Positions 39,284-50,482 are shown, counted from the stretch's first letter. The stretch is 64,000 nt of DNA from Bailinhaonella thermotolerans (GCF_003594875.1 NZ_QZEY01000013.1:66863-130862); one strand, 5' to 3'. Notes: generated from the letters alone by a model not told the origin. Numbers and translations are program-made.

Positions 39284-40288
39284 GTGAACGTGATCGAGTA
39301 CCCGTGGTCCCCCGGCGCCGCGACCGGGGTCGGCTCCCATCCCGGCGACGACCCGCTGGAGGCGGCGCGGGTGGTGTTCGGTGAGCTGCCCGCCCTGCCG
39401 TACCTCCCGGAGCTGCCCGATCGCGGGGTCGGCGCGGACATGGTCGGGCGCACGGCCCGGCTGCTCGTGGACATGCCGGTGGAGGTTCAGCCGTCCGGGT
39501 GGCGGTTCACCGACCGGCCGGGGCGGGACATGGCCCGCGCCCACGACGCGATGTCGCGCGACCTCGACGCGCTCGAAGAGGTCGCGCAGGGCTACTCGGG
39601 GCCGTTGAAGCTCCAGGTGACCGGCCCGTGGACCCTCGCGGGCGCGATCGAGCTGAAGCACGGGGACAAGGCCCTGGCCGACCCCGGCGCGGTGCGCGAC
39701 CTGACGGCGTCGCTGGCCGAGGGGGTCGCCGCCCACGTGGCGAACGCGCGCCGCCGCGTCCCCGGCGCCGAGATCCTGCTCCAGCTCGACGAGCCCGGCC
39801 TGCCCGGGGTCCTCGCGGGCACCGTCCCCACGGCGTCCGGGTTCGGCCGCCTGCGCGCCGTCGAGGAGCCGGTGGCGACCGAGGCCCTGCGCGCGGTCCT
39901 GTCCGCCACGGACGCGTTCCCCCTCGTGCACTGCTGCGCCCCCGGCGTGCCGTTCGGCCTCCTGCGTACGGCGGGAGCCCGCGCGATCTCCGTGGACGCC
40001 GCCCTCCTCCGCCGCCGCGACGAGGACGCGATCGGCGAGACCCTGGAGGCGGACGTCGCCCTCTTCCTGGGCGTCCTGCCGGCCACGGACGCGGCGATCC
40101 CCGACCTGAAGCAGGTGGCCGCCCCCGCCGTGGACCTCTGGCGCCGCCTCGGCTTCCCCCGCGACCGCCTCGCCGCCCAGATCGTCCTGACCCCCTCCTG
40201 CGGCCTGGCCGGCGCCTCCCCCGACTACGCCCGGCGTGCCCTGACCACCTGCCGCCGCGCCGCCGAGATCCTCACCGAGATCGAGTAG
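39284..40288 (+). CDS. MetE C-terminal-like methionine synthase (cobalamin-independent)
   Basis: 334-residue UROD/MetE-like barrel protein corresponding to the catalytic C-terminal half of MetE, lacking the N-terminal duplicate barrel. Zinc-ligand candidates are His and Cys in PLVHCCAPGVPF, Glu in LQLDEPGL and Cys in LTPSCGLAG, so methyl transfer to a thiol is plausible. Such short homologues are common near mnmA/ligA in actinobacteria, and their methyl donor is unclear. The start is uncertain: TTG 39281, GTG 39284 and GTG 39290 are in frame, all just before the conserved IEYPWSPGAATGVGS. Confidence 0.85.
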   Translation: MNVIEYPWSPGAATGVGSHPGDDPLEAARVVFGELPALPYLPELPDRGVGADMVGRTARLLVDMPVEVQPSGWRFTDRPGRDMARAHDAMSRDLDALEEVAQGYSGPLKLQVTGPWTLAGAIELKHGDKALADPGAVRDLTASLAEGVAAHVANARRRVPGAEILLQLDEPGLPGVLAGTVPTASGFGRLRAVEEPVATEALRAVLSATDAFPLVHCCAPGVPFGLLRTAGARAISVDAALLRRRDEDAIGETLEADVALFLGVLPATDAAIPDLKQVAAPAVDLWRRLGFPRDRLAAQIVLTPSCGLAGASPDYARRALTTCRRAAEILTEIE

Positions 40289-40564
40289 CCCCTTTCCCCC
40301 GGACCGAGCCCCGCCCCAGAAGACCACGCCCCACCCAAAAGGCCGGAGCCCCGGACCAACAGCGGGAGCCCGGGTCAGAAGCGGGAGCCCTGCCTCCGAA
40401 GCCGGAGCGCCGCCCAGGAGCACGAGCCTCCACCAGGAGGTTGGGGCCCGCGCCAGGAGGTGGGGCCGCACACCAGGGGCCGGGAGCCCCGGCTCGCAGG
40501 GCATGCCGCGCCAGGGATGGGCCCCGGTCCCGGGCGGGGGCCGTTCGGGCGATCCCAGACCTCA

Positions 40565-40641
40565 CCGTGATCTCGCGATCGCGCACCCGGCCGGTGAGAC
40601 CCCGGCCGCCATGTCCAGCGTGCACGATCGCGAGATCACGG
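40565..40641. repeat. Long inverted repeat with perfect 17-bp arms
   Basis: CCGTGATCTCGCGATCG (40565-40581) and its exact reverse complement (40625-40641) are separated by 43 nt; pairing extends a further 4 bp after one mismatch. The loop has its own CGGCCGG/CCGGCCG pairing. The outer CGTGATC...GATCACG is shared with the inverted repeat at 50587-50637. Confidence 0.85.
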
Positions 40642-40666
40642 CCCCGATCGGGCGCTCCCCCCCGCG

Positions 40667-40704
<38 letters not shown>

Positions 40705-40780
40705 AAGCCACGGTGCGCGTGCGCGTCGCGGGGGCCACGACATGCGCGCAGGGGGAAGGGTTCTCTCACTTCCGAGATAG

Positions 40781-40796
40781 TCGAAAATTTGTTCGA
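40781..40796 (+). promoter_or_regulatory. AT-rich inverted repeat upstream of the haloperoxidase gene
   Basis: TCGAA-AATTTG-TTCGA (40781-40796), 62 bp before the start codon, is the only AT-rich stretch of the gap. It is probably part of the promoter or an operator. Confidence 0.45.
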
Positions 40797-40857
40797 TAGA
40801 TGTGAGGCTCGCTTCGGTCGTGTCGGTCGGGGGTCGCCGAGGTGAGGGAGATCTCTC

Positions 40858-42318
40858 GTGTTCAAGGGCTTACGTGGGCTCGCGCTGGTTCTGGGCGGGG
40901 CGTCCGCGCTCGTCATGGCCGCTCCGGCCGCCGGGGCCGCGTCCCGGGCGGAGGCGGCGCCCACGGCCGGGGCGGCGGCGGGCGCGCCTTCCGTCGTGGT
41001 GCGGTGGAACCAGGCGCTGCTGGGGGCGGTGCGGACGGGCACGCTGGGGCCGCCGATGGTGGCGCGGGCGCTGGCCGTGGTGCACACCTGCGCCTACGAC
41101 GCCTGGGCGGCGTACGACGGGGTCGCGCTGGGCACGCGGCTCGGCGGGGCGCTGCGGCGGCCGGAGGCCGAGCGCACCGACGCCAACCGGGCCGAGGCCA
41201 TCAGTTACGCGGCGCACCGGGCGGCCGTGGACCTGTATCCCGCGCAGCGGTCCGGGTTCGACGCGCTGATGGCCGAGCTGGGGCACGATCCGGCGAACCC
41301 CGCGAGCCAGGCGGCGCGCACGGGGCTCGCGGCCTGCGACGCGGTGCTCCGGCACCGGCACGCCGACGGGTCCAACCAGCTCGGCGGATACGCCGACACG
41401 AGCGGATACGCCCCCGTCAACCCGCCGATGGCGGTCGCCGAGCCGCTGGGGGCGGTCACGGACCCGGGACGCTGGCAGCCGCTGACCTACCGCAACCGGG
41501 CGGGGGCCCTGGTCACGCCGCCGTTCCTGGCGCCGCACTGGGGCACGGTCGCCTCCTTCTCGGGCCGCGCGCGTGACCTGGCCGACGCGGTCCCCGCGCC
41601 CCCGGCGTACGGCACGGAGGAGCACCGGGCTCAGGCGGGCGAGATCGTGGCGCTGACCGCGTCGCTGGACGACCGGCGCAAGGCGATCGCCGAGTACTGG
41701 GCGGACGGCCCGGCCAGCGAGACGCCCCCGGGGCACTGGAGCCTGTTCGCCCAGCAGGTGTCAGCGCGCGACGGGCACGGCCTCGCCGAGGACGTGAAGA
41801 TGTTCTTCGCCCTGGCCAACGCGGTGTTCGACGCCGGGATCGCGTCCTGGGAGGTCAAGCGCGACCACGACACGTCGCGGCCGATCACCGTGATCCGGTC
41901 CCTGCACCGGGGGAAGCAGATCCCCACCTGGGGCGGCCGGGTCATCGACGGCGCCACCTGGGCCCCCTACCAGCCGTCGTGGTTCCCGACCCCGCCGTTC
42001 GCCGAGTACGTCTCCGGCCACAGCACGTTCAGCGGGGCCGCCGCCGAGGCGCTGCGGCGGTTCACCCGGTCCGACTCCTTCGGCGGCCAGGCCGTGGTCA
42101 CCGCCGGATCGTCCCTGGTCGAGCCCGGCGCGAGCCCCCGCTACGACGTGACCCTGCGCTGGCCCACGTTCACCGCCGCCGCGGACGAGGCCGGCGTCTC
42201 CCGCCGCTACGGCGGCATCCACTTCAAGGCCGGCGACCTCCAGGGCCGCGCCCTCGGCCGCGCCGTCGGCGCCGCCGCCTTCGACCGCGCGGCCGCCTAC
42301 TGGTCCGGCCGTCCCTGA
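40858..42318 (+). CDS. Secreted vanadium-haloperoxidase-like (PAP2 superfamily) protein
   Basis: 486-residue protein with a Sec signal (MFKGLRGLALVLGGASALVM, then APAAGAASRA), so exported. The C-terminal half has the vanadate/phosphate pocket shared by haloperoxidases and acid phosphatases: Lys334 followed by SRPIT, SGHSTF with His388, and RRYGGIHF with His455. The spacing fits vanadium chloroperoxidase-like enzymes of bacteria. Whether it halogenates or acts as a phosphatase cannot be told. GTG start at 40858 follows a purine-rich GAGGTGAGGGAG. It is monocistronic, with a perfect 15-bp hairpin 84 bp after the stop. Confidence 0.88.
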   Translation: MFKGLRGLALVLGGASALVMAAPAAGAASRAEAAPTAGAAAGAPSVVVRWNQALLGAVRTGTLGPPMVARALAVVHTCAYDAWAAYDGVALGTRLGGALRRPEAERTDANRAEAISYAAHRAAVDLYPAQRSGFDALMAELGHDPANPASQAARTGLAACDAVLRHRHADGSNQLGGYADTSGYAPVNPPMAVAEPLGAVTDPGRWQPLTYRNRAGALVTPPFLAPHWGTVASFSGRARDLADAVPAPPAYGTEEHRAQAGEIVALTASLDDRRKAIAEYWADGPASETPPGHWSLFAQQVSARDGHGLAEDVKMFFALANAVFDAGIASWEVKRDHDTSRPITVIRSLHRGKQIPTWGGRVIDGATWAPYQPSWFPTPPFAEYVSGHSTFSGAAAEALRRFTRSDSFGGQAVVTAGSSLVEPGASPRYDVTLRWPTFTAAADEAGVSRRYGGIHFKAGDLQGRALGRAVGAAAFDRAAAYWSGRP

Positions 42319-42402
42319 CCCCTCCGCGCGCGCCCGGCCCCCCGCGCGACTCCCGCCGGGCGCGCGCCGCCGTACGCCTGAGCGTGCCGGAGGGGGCACG
42401 CC

Positions 42403-42435
42403 GAAGGGCCCGGGAGGCGACCTCCCGGGCCCTTC
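42403..42435. terminator. Perfect 15-bp hairpin terminator, bidirectional
   Basis: GAAGGGCCCGGGAGG (42403-42417), loop CGA, and the exact complement CCTCCCGGGCCCTTC (42421-42435). It lies between the convergent haloperoxidase and etfA stops. Each side ends in TTC/GAA, without a long T-tract. Confidence 0.88.
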
Positions 42436-42447
42436 AGGCGGCGCGTG

Positions 42448-43401
42448 TCACTTGCGCTTCTTGATCTCCTCGGTGAGCTGCGGGGTCACCGTGTGGAGGT
42501 CGCCCACGACGCCGTAGTCGGCGAGCTCGAAGATCGGGGCCTCGGAGTCCTTGTTGATGGCCACGATCGTCTTGGCGGTCTGCATGCCGGCCCGGTGCTG
42601 GATGGCGCCGGAGATGCCGACCGCGATGTAGAGCTGCGGGGACACGGTCTTGCCGGTCTGGCCGACCTGGAACTGGTGGGGGTACCAGCCGGCGTCGGTG
42701 GCGGCGCGGGAGGCGCCGACCGCCGCGCCGAGGGAGTCGGCCAGCTCCTCGATCACGGAGAACTTGTCGGCGGAGCCCACGCCGCGGCCGCCGGAGACCA
42801 CGATCGCGGCCTCGGTCAGCTCCGGGCGGGCGCCCTTCTCCTGCTTGACCCGCTCGACCACGCGCGCGGCCTTGGCGGAGTCGGACAGGGACACGGTCAC
42901 CCGCTCCTCGGCCGCCGCGCCCTGGGAGGCCTCGGGGGCGGTGGAGTTGGGGCGGATCGCGATGATCGGGGTGCCGGTCTTGACGCGGGACTTCACGTTG
43001 ACGCCGCCGCCGAAGATGGACAGCTCGGCGGTCAGGTCGGAGTCCACGCCCACCGCGTCGGTGATCACACCGGACTCGGTCTTCACCGCGAGGCGGCCGG
43101 CGATCTCCTTGCCCTCCTGCGAGGCGGCGATCAGCACGGCGGCGGGCGACGCCGAGCCGACGAGCTGGGCGAGCAGCTCGGCCTTCGGGGCCACCACGTG
43201 GTCGGCGATGTCGGCGTCGTCGGCGACGTACACCTTCTCCGCGCCGTACTCGGCCAGCTTGGCCTTGGCGTCGGCGGCGTAGCCGGGGCCCGCCCACACG
43301 GCCGACGGCTCGCCGAGCGAGCGGGCGAGGGTCAGCAGCTCCAGCGTGACCTTCTTGACCTCACCGTCGACGTGGTCGACCAATACGAGAATCTCAGCCA
43401 T
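42448..43401 (-). CDS. etfA: Electron transfer flavoprotein alpha subunit
   Basis: FAD-binding subunit of ETF, which takes electrons from acyl-CoA dehydrogenases and passes them to ETF:quinone oxidoreductase. The 317 residues show the N-terminal domain ([16 protein letters not shown]) and the C-terminal FAD domain with [29 protein letters not shown] and the signature [18 protein letters not shown]. It follows etfB by 13 bp, and the two form an obligate heterodimer. Confidence 0.96.
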   Translation of the reverse strand: MAEILVLVDHVDGEVKKVTLELLTLARSLGEPSAVWAGPGYAADAKAKLAEYGAEKVYVADDADIADHVVAPKAELLAQLVGSASPAAVLIAASQEGKEIAGRLAVKTESGVITDAVGVDSDLTAELSIFGGGVNVKSRVKTGTPIIAIRPNSTAPEASQGAAAEERVTVSLSDSAKAARVVERVKQEKGARPELTEAAIVVSGGRGVGSADKFSVIEELADSLGAAVGASRAATDAGWYPHQFQVGQTGKTVSPQLYIAVGISGAIQHRAGMQTAKTIVAINKDSEAPIFELADYGVVGDLHTVTPQLTEEIKKRK

Positions 43402-43414
43402 CGGTCAACCTCCC

Positions 43415-44194
43415 TTAGACGAACTTCTTCGAGGCGAGGAACTCGGCGACCTTGACGCCACCGTCACCCTCGTCCTTGACGATCGTGCCCGCGGCGCGCG
43501 GCGGCGCCACCGCGAAGTCGACGACCTCGGTGGCGGCCGAGGCCAGGCCCACCTTGGCGGCGTCGATCTCGGCGTCCGCGACGGACAGCGTCTCGACCGG
43601 CTTCTTCTTGGCCGCCATGATGCCCTTGAAGGACGGGTAGCGCGGCTCGTTGATCTTCTCCACGACGGAGACGACCGCGGGCAGCGACGCCTCGACCCGG
43701 TCGAAGCCGTAGTCGGTGAGGCGCTGGATGCGGATCGTGGAGCCGTCGATCTCGACCTTGTTGGCGAGCGAGAGCTGCGGGGCGTCCAGGCGCTCGGCCA
43801 GCATCGCGGCGAGCGTGCCCATGCGCGCGTCGGTGGACTCCGAGCCGAGGATGACGACGTCGAAGCCGATCTTCTTCAGCACCTGGGCCAGAGCGTAGGA
43901 GGTCTGGAGGCCGTCGGAGCCGTGCAGGGCGTCGTCCACGAGGTGGACGGCCTTGTCCGCGCCCATGGCCAGCGCCTTGCGGATGGTGTCGGTGGCCTTG
44001 GACGGGCCCATCGTGAGGACGGTCACCTCCCCGCCGTGGGCCTCCTTGAGCCGCAGCGCCTCCTCGACCGCGTACTCACAGATCTCGTTGATGACGCCTT
44101 CGGCCGCCTCGCGGTCGATGGTCTTGTCATCGGGCCTCAGCTTGCGCTCGGTCGCCGTGTCGGGGACCTGCTTCACGCAGACGACGATGTTCAT
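43415..44194 (-). CDS. etfB: Electron transfer flavoprotein beta subunit
   Basis: 259-residue partner of EtfA; the beta subunit normally binds AMP. Characteristic segments are MNIVVCVKQVPDT, VLTMGPSKATDTIRKALAMG, FDVVILGSESTDARMG and DYGFDRVEASLPAVVSVVEK. ATG 44194 gives this canonical N-terminus; the longer frame adds 38 unrelated residues. First gene of etfB-etfA, with a 335-bp upstream region. Confidence 0.96.
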   Translation of the reverse strand: MNIVVCVKQVPDTATERKLRPDDKTIDREAAEGVINEICEYAVEEALRLKEAHGGEVTVLTMGPSKATDTIRKALAMGADKAVHLVDDALHGSDGLQTSYALAQVLKKIGFDVVILGSESTDARMGTLAAMLAERLDAPQLSLANKVEIDGSTIRIQRLTDYGFDRVEASLPAVVSVVEKINEPRYPSFKGIMAAKKKPVETLSVADAEIDAAKVGLASAATEVVDFAVAPPRAAGTIVKDEGDGGVKVAEFLASKKFV

Positions 44195-44529
44195 GGCCGG
44201 TGGCCGACCTCCCGTGTTCGCGTGCGCCACCGCGAGCGGCTGGCGCCGGATTCCAAGGACGTACGCGCGGCGCGCGCACGAAGTGCCAGAGGCGCGTCCG
44301 ACGGGCAACGCTCGTCAGGCATGCCCCAAGACTGCCAAACGCCCCCGAACCTTCCGACATCGGGTCGAGCCCGATCGGTGGCCGGCGAGGACGCCGGGTG
44401 GCCTGGGAGCCCGCCACCCGCAGGCGACCACGGGCGAACGGGGACTCCCTTGTCCCCCTCGCTCATGTTACCCACGAGTAGCTTGCTCGCAAACCTCACC
44501 ACCGAACTTTATTCCAGAACGGCGGCGGT
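44195..44529. promoter_or_regulatory. 335-bp region upstream of etfBA, with palindrome
   Basis: No gene was seen. Next to the kinase stop is an imperfect palindrome TACCCACGAGTA inside GTTACCCACGAGTAGC (44467-44482). Similar TTAC-CG-GTAA elements occur near acyl-CoA metabolism genes of actinobacteria, to my recollection, which would suit etf control. It is far (270 bp) from the etfB start, so the promoter itself is not located. Confidence 0.4.
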
Positions 44530-45984
44530 TCAGCCGACCATCGCGACGAAACCCAGCAGAACCAGTACGCCCAGGACCACGAGCGCGAGCGTGAACGTGC
44601 TGAACGCCGCCGACAGCCCGATCGAGAGCCCGACCACGCCCAGCCCCGACAGCAGGTCCACCAGCACGCGCCGCAGCCGCGGCCCCCGCCACCGCACCAC
44701 CGTCACCACGATCGCGTCCAGCGTCACGGCCAGGACGTACGCCGACAGCATCAGCAGGAAGACCTCCTCCAGGTACTCCTGCGCCGCCGCCGACACCAGC
44801 GCCACGACCACCCCGCCGCCGATCACCCACCGGGTGCGCACCCGCTCGGCGTACCGCGCCCGCGCCTCCTCGGGGCTCGGCGGGCGCTTCACCCGCATGG
44901 ACTGCGTCGTCTCCTGCGCGACCCCGCCGCGCCGCCGTCTCCTGGACCGGGGCGCGACGTCCGCCGGGCCGCCCACCGCCTCGGCCCCCAGCGCCGCCGC
45001 CGTGCCGGACCCCGCGTCCATCCCCATGCCCGCCGCCGTGTCCATCCCCCGCGCGTCCAGGCCGCCCGCCGGAGGGTACGGCGCGGGCCCCGGCCCGGCG
45101 GCGCGCGGCTCCGGCCCGCCGGGAGGGACGCCGCCCGCGAACGGGATCGGCGCTCCGCCGTGGGACGCCCCCTCGGCGAACTCCTCCCCGCGCGCGGCCG
45201 GGGCCGGACGCTCGACGCCGAGGGCATCGCACAGTTCCCCCGCCGACGGGCGCAGGTCCGGGTCCCGGGCGAAGGCCGGCCGCAGCACCTCCTCCAGCCA
45301 GCCCGGCACCCCTTCGAGGTCCGGCTCGTGGTGCACGACGCGATACCCGACCGCCGCGGGCGGCCCCACGCCGTACGGCTGCCGCCCGGTCGCGGCGAAC
45401 GCCAGCGTGGCCGCCCAGGAGAACACGTCGGCGGCCGGACCGGCGTCGCCGCCCTCCAGGACCTCGGGCGCGAGGTAGCCGGGGGTGCCCAGGACGGCGC
45501 CGGTGGTGGTGACCGAGGGCGAGTCCAGGGCGTACGCGATGCCGAAGTCGATCACCACCGGCGACCGGTCGGCCCAGATCACGTTCCCGGGCTTGAGGTC
45601 GCGGTGGACCACGCCGGCCGCGTGCATCGACGCGAGCGCCAGGGACAGGCCCCGCGCGAGCCGTACGAGATCGTCGCCGCGCAGCGGGCCGGACTCGGCG
45701 ACGACCGCGCCCAGGGGGCGGCCCTGGACGTAGCGGGTCACGAGGTAGGGGCGGTCGCCGGCGAGGGAGGCGTCGAGGAGCTCGGCGACGTGCGGGCCGC
45801 GGAGCAGGCGCATGGTCTCGACCTCGCGCGCAATCCGGGCCAGGGCGGCCTCGTCGCCGGCGATGTGCGGATGGATGACCTTGACCGCGACGGTGCGTCC
45901 CGCCGGGTCGAGGGCGAGGTGGACCTCACCGAACCCCCCGGCTCCCAGACGGGAGAGCGGGCGGTACGGTCCGATCGCCTCCAT
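44530..45984 (-). CDS. Hanks-type serine/threonine protein kinase (third of tandem)
   Basis: 484-residue membrane kinase. The catalytic domain (about residues 5-260) has glycine loop LGAGGFGEV, ATP lysine Lys35, HRDLKPGN (catalytic Asp129), DFG at 146-148 and GTPGYLAPEVLEG. A Gly/Pro-rich linker follows (about 270-345), then a C-terminal block of three to four membrane helices. No extracellular PASTA repeats are present, so the sensor input is not obvious. It starts 9 bp after the stop of the next kinase gene in the same direction, so the three kinase genes form one operon. Its membrane tail is more diverged than those of the other two. Confidence 0.93.
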   Translation of the reverse strand: MEAIGPYRPLSRLGAGGFGEVHLALDPAGRTVAVKVIHPHIAGDEAALARIAREVETMRLLRGPHVAELLDASLAGDRPYLVTRYVQGRPLGAVVAESGPLRGDDLVRLARGLSLALASMHAAGVVHRDLKPGNVIWADRSPVVIDFGIAYALDSPSVTTTGAVLGTPGYLAPEVLEGGDAGPAADVFSWAATLAFAATGRQPYGVGPPAAVGYRVVHHEPDLEGVPGWLEEVLRPAFARDPDLRPSAGELCDALGVERPAPAARGEEFAEGASHGGAPIPFAGGVPPGGPEPRAAGPGPAPYPPAGGLDARGMDTAAGMGMDAGSGTAAALGAEAVGGPADVAPRSRRRRRGGVAQETTQSMRVKRPPSPEEARARYAERVRTRWVIGGGVVVALVSAAAQEYLEEVFLLMLSAYVLAVTLDAIVVTVVRWRGPRLRRVLVDLLSGLGVVGLSIGLSAAFSTFTLALVVLGVLVLLGFVAMVG

Positions 45985-45993
45985 GACCTGAAT

Positions 45994-47706
<1,713 letters not shown>

Positions 47707-47729
47707 CTACATGCTCCCCTCAGCAGTGG

Positions 47730-49823
47730 TCAATTGGCCTTGTCCCGCAGTCCCTGCAACTCCGTTCCCAGACCCGAGACGTCGAACGGGCTCCAGACCA
47801 CGGGCGCGGCCCCTGAGCGCAGGGTGGACAGCGCCAGCAACGCGACGAAGAACGCGATCACCCCCAGCAGCCAGGCCAGCGCCATGGACGCCTGACGTCC
47901 CGGCACGAGTGCCCCCAGCACCCGCTCCATCTGCCGTTTCGGCCCCTCCACGCCGGGTCCGGCACACATCGTCCACAAGAACGTCGCAGCGCCCCAGCTT
48001 AAGGCATTGACCACGGGGACGTCACGGAGTGTGATCGTCAGCAGCAGCGTGACCGGCAGCCCCAGGATGATCGCGTACGGCAGGAGCGCCGCGGTCACGG
48101 CCGCGGACTTGCCGAGCGCGGCGGGGTTGCCGAACACGCTGAACACGTCGAGGGCGGCCGAGCCGCCGCTGCGGGCCCGGGCCAGGGCGAGCTCGTCGTG
48201 GGCGGCGTCGGCGGCGCGCAGCAGCAGCGCGAACGGCACCGCCACGATGATCACCAGCGCGGGCGCGAGCACGGCGCAGCCGACCATGATCGTCAGCAGC
48301 AGGCCGCTCACGACCCGGTAGACCACCGAGCGCCCGGCGACCGAGCTCTGGTATCCCGCCGCGACCGGGTGCGGGCCGGAACTGGCCGCCCGCGGCTTGC
48401 CGTACACCCGGCCCTGCCGCTGCGGCGCGGCCGCCGCCGGCGGGGTGTACGGCACGGGCGGTGGGTACTGCGGCTGCGGGTAGGCCGGGGGCGGGTAGGC
48501 GGGCGGGTCGTGCCGGACCGTGGGCGCGTCCGCGCGGGACTCCCGCCGTGCCGGGTCGGGCCAGGCGTCGCGGCGGTCGGGCGGGGCCGGGAGGTCCTCG
48601 GGGCGCACGACGCCGGTGTAGGCGCGCGTGGGGCCGGGCTGCCCGGGCGGGGCCTCGGGGTCGGTGGGGATCTGGTCGAGGTCCACCCGGTGGGTGGGCA
48701 CGTCGTCCAGCGTCACGCGGACCGTGGGCCACAGGTCGTCCGCCGGGGGGACGGCGGGCTTCTCCGGCTCGGGCTCGGCCGCCGGGAGCCGCTGCTCGTC
48801 CGGGGCGTGGACGGGCCGCCCGCCCTGGTCGCCGAGCAGCGAGACGTACGGCTCCGCGTCGTCGCGGGCCGCGGCCGGGCCGGGGACGGCGGGAGGGAGC
48901 GTGCGCGGGGGCGGCGGGACCGCCTGCGGGGCGGGCGGGACCTCGCTGATCATGCCGGTGTGCGGCAGGTCGCCGGTGCTGAACCGGGGCTCGGTGGGGA
49001 TCTCGCTGGGGTGGCCCGCGGGCCGGGAGGGACCGAGGGACAGGCGCGCGACCTGCTCGGCCAGGAACGCGGCGCCCGGCCGGTCCTTGGGGTCGCGGGC
49101 GAACGCGGCGCGCAGCAGCGGCCGCAGCGGCGCCGGGGCCGAGTCCACGTCGGCGCGGCCGGTGGTGATGTTGTAGAAGACCATCTCCAGCGAGCCGCTG
49201 CCGAACGGCGGCTTGCCGGTGCACGCGAACAGGACCGTGCCGGCCCAGGCGTGCACGTCGGCCCCCGGGCCGGTCGCGTCACCCTCGATGATCTCGGGCG
49301 CGAGGTAGCCCGGGGTGCCGATGAACATGCCGGTCTGCGTCAGCCGGGTCGAGTCCACCGCCTGCGCGATGCCGAAGTCGATCAGCACCGGGTCGCCGCG
49401 CACCAGCATGACGTTGCTGGGCTTGAGGTCGCGGTGCACCACCCCGGCCTCGTGCACGGCCGCCAGCGCCTTGGCGATCCCGGCGGCCAGCCGTACGAGC
49501 GCCTCGCCCTCCAGCGGCCCGTCCTGCTTGACCACGTCATCGAGGGGACGTCCGGGGACGTACTGGGTCACGATGTACGGCCGCCGCCCGGTCACGTCGG
49601 CGTCCACGACCTCGGCGATGTACCCGCTCCGGACCCGGCGCATGGTCTCGACCTCGCGCGCGAGCCGTCGCCGGGCGACGTCGTCTCCGGCGATGTCGCC
49701 GCGCAGCACCTTCACGGCGACCTGCCTGCCCTGCGAGTCCTGCGCGAGGTGAACGACGCCCATGCCGCCCTCGCCCAGTCGACGCAGCAGGCGGTACGGG
49801 CCGAGCCTGTCGTCCTGATTCAT
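47730..49823 (-). CDS. Hanks-type serine/threonine protein kinase (first of tandem)
   Basis: 697-residue membrane kinase, the largest of the three. The kinase domain has LGEGGMGVVHLA, Lys38, HRDLKPSN (Asp132), DFG at 149-151 and GTPGYLAPEIIEG. The linker is long (about 270-505), rich in Pro and acidic residues, with repeated VTLDDVPTHRVDLDQIP-like stretches. The C-terminal membrane block contains RVLGALVPGRQASMALAWLL, clearly related to the second kinase. ATG 49823 is chosen because the kinase domain begins at once after it (LGPYRLLRRLG); an upstream in-frame extension is possible. First gene of the triple operon. Confidence 0.93.
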   Translation of the reverse strand: MNQDDRLGPYRLLRRLGEGGMGVVHLAQDSQGRQVAVKVLRGDIAGDDVARRRLAREVETMRRVRSGYIAEVVDADVTGRRPYIVTQYVPGRPLDDVVKQDGPLEGEALVRLAAGIAKALAAVHEAGVVHRDLKPSNVMLVRGDPVLIDFGIAQAVDSTRLTQTGMFIGTPGYLAPEIIEGDATGPGADVHAWAGTVLFACTGKPPFGSGSLEMVFYNITTGRADVDSAPAPLRPLLRAAFARDPKDRPGAAFLAEQVARLSLGPSRPAGHPSEIPTEPRFSTGDLPHTGMISEVPPAPQAVPPPPRTLPPAVPGPAAARDDAEPYVSLLGDQGGRPVHAPDEQRLPAAEPEPEKPAVPPADDLWPTVRVTLDDVPTHRVDLDQIPTDPEAPPGQPGPTRAYTGVVRPEDLPAPPDRRDAWPDPARRESRADAPTVRHDPPAYPPPAYPQPQYPPPVPYTPPAAAAPQRQGRVYGKPRAASSGPHPVAAGYQSSVAGRSVVYRVVSGLLLTIMVGCAVLAPALVIIVAVPFALLLRAADAAHDELALARARSGGSAALDVFSVFGNPAALGKSAAVTAALLPYAIILGLPVTLLLTITLRDVPVVNALSWGAATFLWTMCAGPGVEGPKRQMERVLGALVPGRQASMALAWLLGVIAFFVALLALSTLRSGAAPVVWSPFDVSGLGTELQGLRDKAN

Positions 49824-49945
49824 GGCAGTCAGCACCATACCTGCCGATACACCGCCCGTGAGATGAACCATGTGGACACATTCCCTGTCCATACGACGCG
49901 CGGGCGGGCCCGAAGGTTTCGGGCCTCACGCCGTATCTCGGTGTT

Positions 49946-50482
49946 TCACATGGTCAACGGCAGTACTTCCGCCCCCGGCAGGTCCGCGAGCACCTTGCCC
50001 GGCGCGGCCAGCTTCGACCGCCGCACCCCGCTGCCGATCACGGCGTACGGCATGGCGGCCACCGCCTCGTCCACCAGGACCGGCCAGTCCGCGGGCAGCC
50101 CGACGGGCGTGATGCCGCCGTACTCCATGCCCGTCAGCTCCACGGCCGTGTCCATCGGGGCGAACGACACCTTCCGGACGTCCAGCCGCTTGCGGATGAC
50201 GCCGTTCACGTCGGCGCGGGCGTTCGCCGGCACCATGCAGGCGGCGTACCGCACCACGCCCTCGCGCTTCCCGCTCACGATCACGCAGTTCGCGGACGCG
50301 GCGAGCGCCACGCCGTACCGCTCGCAGAACGCCGCCGTGTCGGAGAGCTCCGGGTCGATCTCCGCCGCGACGAGCTCGTCCCCGAACCCGCCCGCGGCCA
50401 CGGCCGCCGCGACCGGCGCCCCGAGGATCTCCAGCCGCTCCCGCGCCGGCGCCCAGTCCAGCGTCCCCAGCTCCACCGTCAT
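49946..50482 (-). CDS. YbaK/EbsC-type aminoacyl-tRNA deacylase
   Basis: 178-residue editing-domain protein predicted to hydrolyse mischarged tRNAs, as YbaK does for Cys-tRNA(Pro). The YbaK/ProX pattern is visible: VIVSGKREGVVRYAACMVPA, LDVRKVSFAPMD and GMEYGGITPVGLP. ATG 50482 is preceded by GAGGAGAGGAAG, a strong ribosome site. It lies 122 bp upstream of the kinase operon on the same strand, and a link to the kinases is not implied. Specificity is unknown. Confidence 0.88.
   Translation of the reverse strand: MTVELGTLDWAPARERLEILGAPVAAAVAAGGFGDELVAAEIDPELSDTAAFCERYGVALAASANCVIVSGKREGVVRYAACMVPANARADVNGVIRKRLDVRKVSFAPMDTAVELTGMEYGGITPVGLPADWPVLVDEAVAAMPYAVIGSGVRRSKLAAPGKVLADLPGAEVLPLTM

Noticed and set aside
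40565-40641. Long inverted repeat as insertion-sequence ends
   Set aside because: No transposase gene lies between or beside the arms, and they are only 43 bp apart. It is kept as an inverted repeat only.
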